From assembly GCF_963855985.1 (NCBI RefSeq), contig NC_087097.1, forward strand, positions 2,823,001 to 2,887,000: 64,000 nucleotides of DNA. The letters are read 5' to 3'. The DNA comes from Ostrinia nubilalis. Taxonomy: Eukaryota; Arthropoda; Insecta; Lepidoptera; Crambidae. Made by a program: the position numbers and the translations under genes. The notes under the pieces are model-generated. The model saw only the letters and a program-made list of their open reading frames with translations. It made no database searches and was not told the DNA's origin. Position 1 is the stretch's first letter, and the number at the start of each line of letters is the position of its first letter. Shown here in pieces: positions 61,691 through 64,000 of the stretch.

Positions 61691-64000
61691 CACCAGTAGC
61701 TATCCTATGTATCGTATTTCCTAAAATTTCTGTCAATTTATAGGGACCAACAAACTTTGACAGAATCTTTGCACTTTTTGTTTTCAGTTCTATAGCGAAC
61801 GGCCTTCACAAAAACATTTTAGAAAATGCATCTACGACAGTAACGATGTGTGTTTTACCTAAAATATAATTCTGTTGTGTTACCGTCTTTCGTCCTCACA
61901 GAGGAATCCAAATAATCCATTCAAGTGCGAAACTGTACTTCAACATTTTTTTTTTTTGTTGGATATTATCTTCATTATAAGCGCACTTTAAGTATGCCCT
62001 AACCTTTTTTTTGTTGTTTTGGAAACCAATACTGTTGTATTCTTACGAGTGTTTGAATATCCGTAATGCTCGATTTCATCACGATTAGCACACAAATGTC
62101 TCATCTAGCATTACGTGGGATCACTAAAAATAATTTCTTATTAACTTTAACGTGGTTTGGTTATGGCATTATTCTAGCTATAAAAATATTTGCCTGAGGT
62201 ATTGTTGGACAAGGAGACATATTAAATAACAACGACTTCTATGCCGTTGTGGATTAAAAAGACTTAACATCCGGTACTCGGCCTCCGGTTAATCTAAATA
62301 TATATAACTCAAAGGTGACTGACTAACTGACTGACTGACAGTGATCTATAAACGCATAGCCCAAACCACTCGACGGATCGGGCTGAAATTTGGCATGCAG
62401 GTAGATGTTATGACGTAGGCATCCACTAAGAAAGGATTTTACGAAACCACCTCTTAGGGGTAAAACAGAAGGGCGCTAGTTACATTATATTCCTCTATCA
62501 CTATTATATCACTTGTTTTGCGAACCTTAAATAAATAAATATCAATGATATCGCAACTGCCTAAGGTGGGAATTAAGCCCACGAAATTATTTTGATCAAG
62601 AGGAGACTAAGAAATTTGTAACTATCCTCGGTAAAACCAGAATTAGTACGCTTGTATCTGTGATTTCTATTGTATCAGTAACAAAAAGCGCCAAAAAGTC
62701 TTCGTGGTTCTCAAAAATATTCTGATTAGGACCTTAATAGAATGTTAGTGTAGAACTATTATTCAAACCCGTGAGAAATGACAGTTCCGAGAAGTTCCGA
62801 CCATTTGTCAGTGGTCTACATACCTATACATCATTGATCACTAACATTACAAGAACGTCAATCTTATCAACATTCATGCTTATTATGTTAGTTCTATCTA
62901 TAAGTAAGAATGATAATTGACTAAATCTTTTGCAACTGAAATATTGTCAAAATGCTTCGCCAAACTAAGTACATCAGCGTCAGTTTTGCGTAAAAGAGTG
63001 CTCTCATTATAAAAATCTAAACCCGCGTTTATGGATTTTCCATTTACCAAAATTTCTCTTACTAAATGACTTCAAAATCATGGTTTTTCTCCAGAGTCAT
63101 TCCCAATACGAAAAGTAGTGTTTGAAATTGAAGGAATAGGAGTTAAACTCACACGCATCGTTTTCGTATTCTAAATGATTGCTTAAGCTACATTTAACGA
63201 GTGGCAGTTAAAACATACCATAGAGTATTTTCAGAACCTGAGTTGTTTATCTTTGGGGCTGGATGAATCTGATCCTATGATCGATTATTTGCGAAATAAA
63301 CTGGCTTTAATGAGAACAAAAGTCTGGGCAAGTCTTTGGGTTTTGTTATTTCACGCCTATTTAACCATCCTAGTTCGTCATAAAAATCATCACGTAAGTT
63401 TTCATCCTTTCAAGGAGCAAGATCCAGCATTTCCTCAACCGTTCATAATTCTTTTAGCTAGGAAAAAGTCACTGCCACTCACTTCAGGCATAGATTACCA
63501 TCAAATCAACAAAGCCTCAATCTATCTTTTGGCTAGTTTAACTAACTTTTGCAATGAAAATTGTACTACTTATTTCTCATTCTAATTATTTGCAGAGTTG
63601 AATTCAGGGATTACATTATTAAAGCTGTTATTGAAAGAATAATAACTACTAGACATAAAATAATTCCAAAAAATCTCTTTACTAGAGAGTATTTACGAAT
63701 CTAAGCTGCTAACCTGCTTCTTCGGTATAGCTGGAAGAAGATGAGCCCCTTTGCATTCTCTTCTTGCAACTTCACCCCATAGAAGACCGTCGTGGTGACG
63801 CCTCCTTACTTCGACAACGAAGACAAATTCATCCGCTTAGCTCGCTTACTTGATCGTTGGCTGACGGGCGTCCCCGGTGGTGTACCGGCTTCATATTCAG
63901 ACGTCATTGTCCTCAACTGTGAAATAAAGTTCTCGACGGAATAAACTGTGTATGACAAACATCAACTTAAAATTTTATGGGGCTATGTTCAATTTTTATA
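61691..64000. repeat. Right arm of the large inverted repeat (continues past the window)
   Basis: Inverse of the left arm, still matching at the last base of the window. It keeps the empty target of the R1-clade insertion (CCGACCATTTGTC at 62797-62809). The plus-strand frame at 63253-63585 begins GLDESDPMIDYLRNKLALMR; the left arm has the same frame on the minus strand at 54946-55236 but diverging by frameshift. I recognise no domain in it. A further broken frame near 63790-63940 (PPYFDNEDKFIRLARLLDRW) is also unassigned. Confidence 0.85.
62293..62479 (+). mobile_element. Helitron in the right arm
   Basis: A|TCTAAATATATATAACTCAA..GAAGGGCGCTAG|T, mirror copy of 59279-59469 with a small length difference in the CTGACTGA run. 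Confidence 0.75.

Overview
This is animal, almost certainly insect and most likely lepidopteran (moth or butterfly) nuclear DNA. The evidence is AT-rich sequence, spliced genes with GT-AG introns, and a repeat set typical of moth genomes: RTE-type LINEs with GATGAT or CGTTCGTT tails, CR1-like LINEs with the GAGTTT.TTGCG..GCTTCTTCTCAGCACT 3' end, short non-autonomous Helitrons ending in CTAG, tRNA-derived SINEs, the GGCCAAGTGCGAGTCGGACT repeat, and many TA-, TTA-, TTAA- and 8-bp-target MITEs. I find no ordinary host gene. Every coding region I can support belongs to a transposable element.

Layout. 1-10 kb: an RTE reverse-transcriptase fragment, a Helitron, a tRNA-SINE, a ~320-bp tandem array with a MITE in it, CR1-like and RTE 3' ends. 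10.4-11.8 kb: a miniature LTR retrotransposon with two LTRs that look identical. 12.4-14.8 kb: a decayed spliced gene with zinc-binding modules and a DDE transposase core. 15-25 kb: foldback elements, a mariner-type MITE, hAT MITEs and a TIR transposon (21,906-23,942) that carries an RTE fragment and sits inside another RTE copy. 26.2-33.1 kb: a CR1-like LINE with ORF1 and ORF2, split by a piggyBac-like element that is itself split by a third, unclassified TIR transposon. 33.7-36.1 kb: a hAT-type element loaded with LINE pieces. 36.4-46 kb: RTE fragments (one with a twin-priming inversion) and foldback MITEs. 46.4-50 kb: MITEs, including a hAT MITE built of TATCGATA repeats and a piggyBac-type MITE nested in a TA-target MITE, plus a second SINE. 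51.9-64 kb: LTR-like repeats in inverted orientation, minisatellites, and an inverted repeat with arms of ~2.3 kb that runs off the right edge. Its left arm is interrupted by a 5'-truncated R1-clade LINE with an uninterrupted 972-codon frame.

The elements form a readable stratigraphy, because target-site duplications (TSDs) let most insertions be ordered. The high nesting, absence of host genes and inverted duplications suggest heterochromatin or a sex-limited (W) chromosome, but the sequence alone cannot show which. The most unusual items are the TIR element carrying an RTE fragment, the TATCGATA-array hAT MITE, the 4-bp-TSD transposon with a spliced exon beginning MPPKTNAERQ, and the palindrome with the R1-clade insertion.
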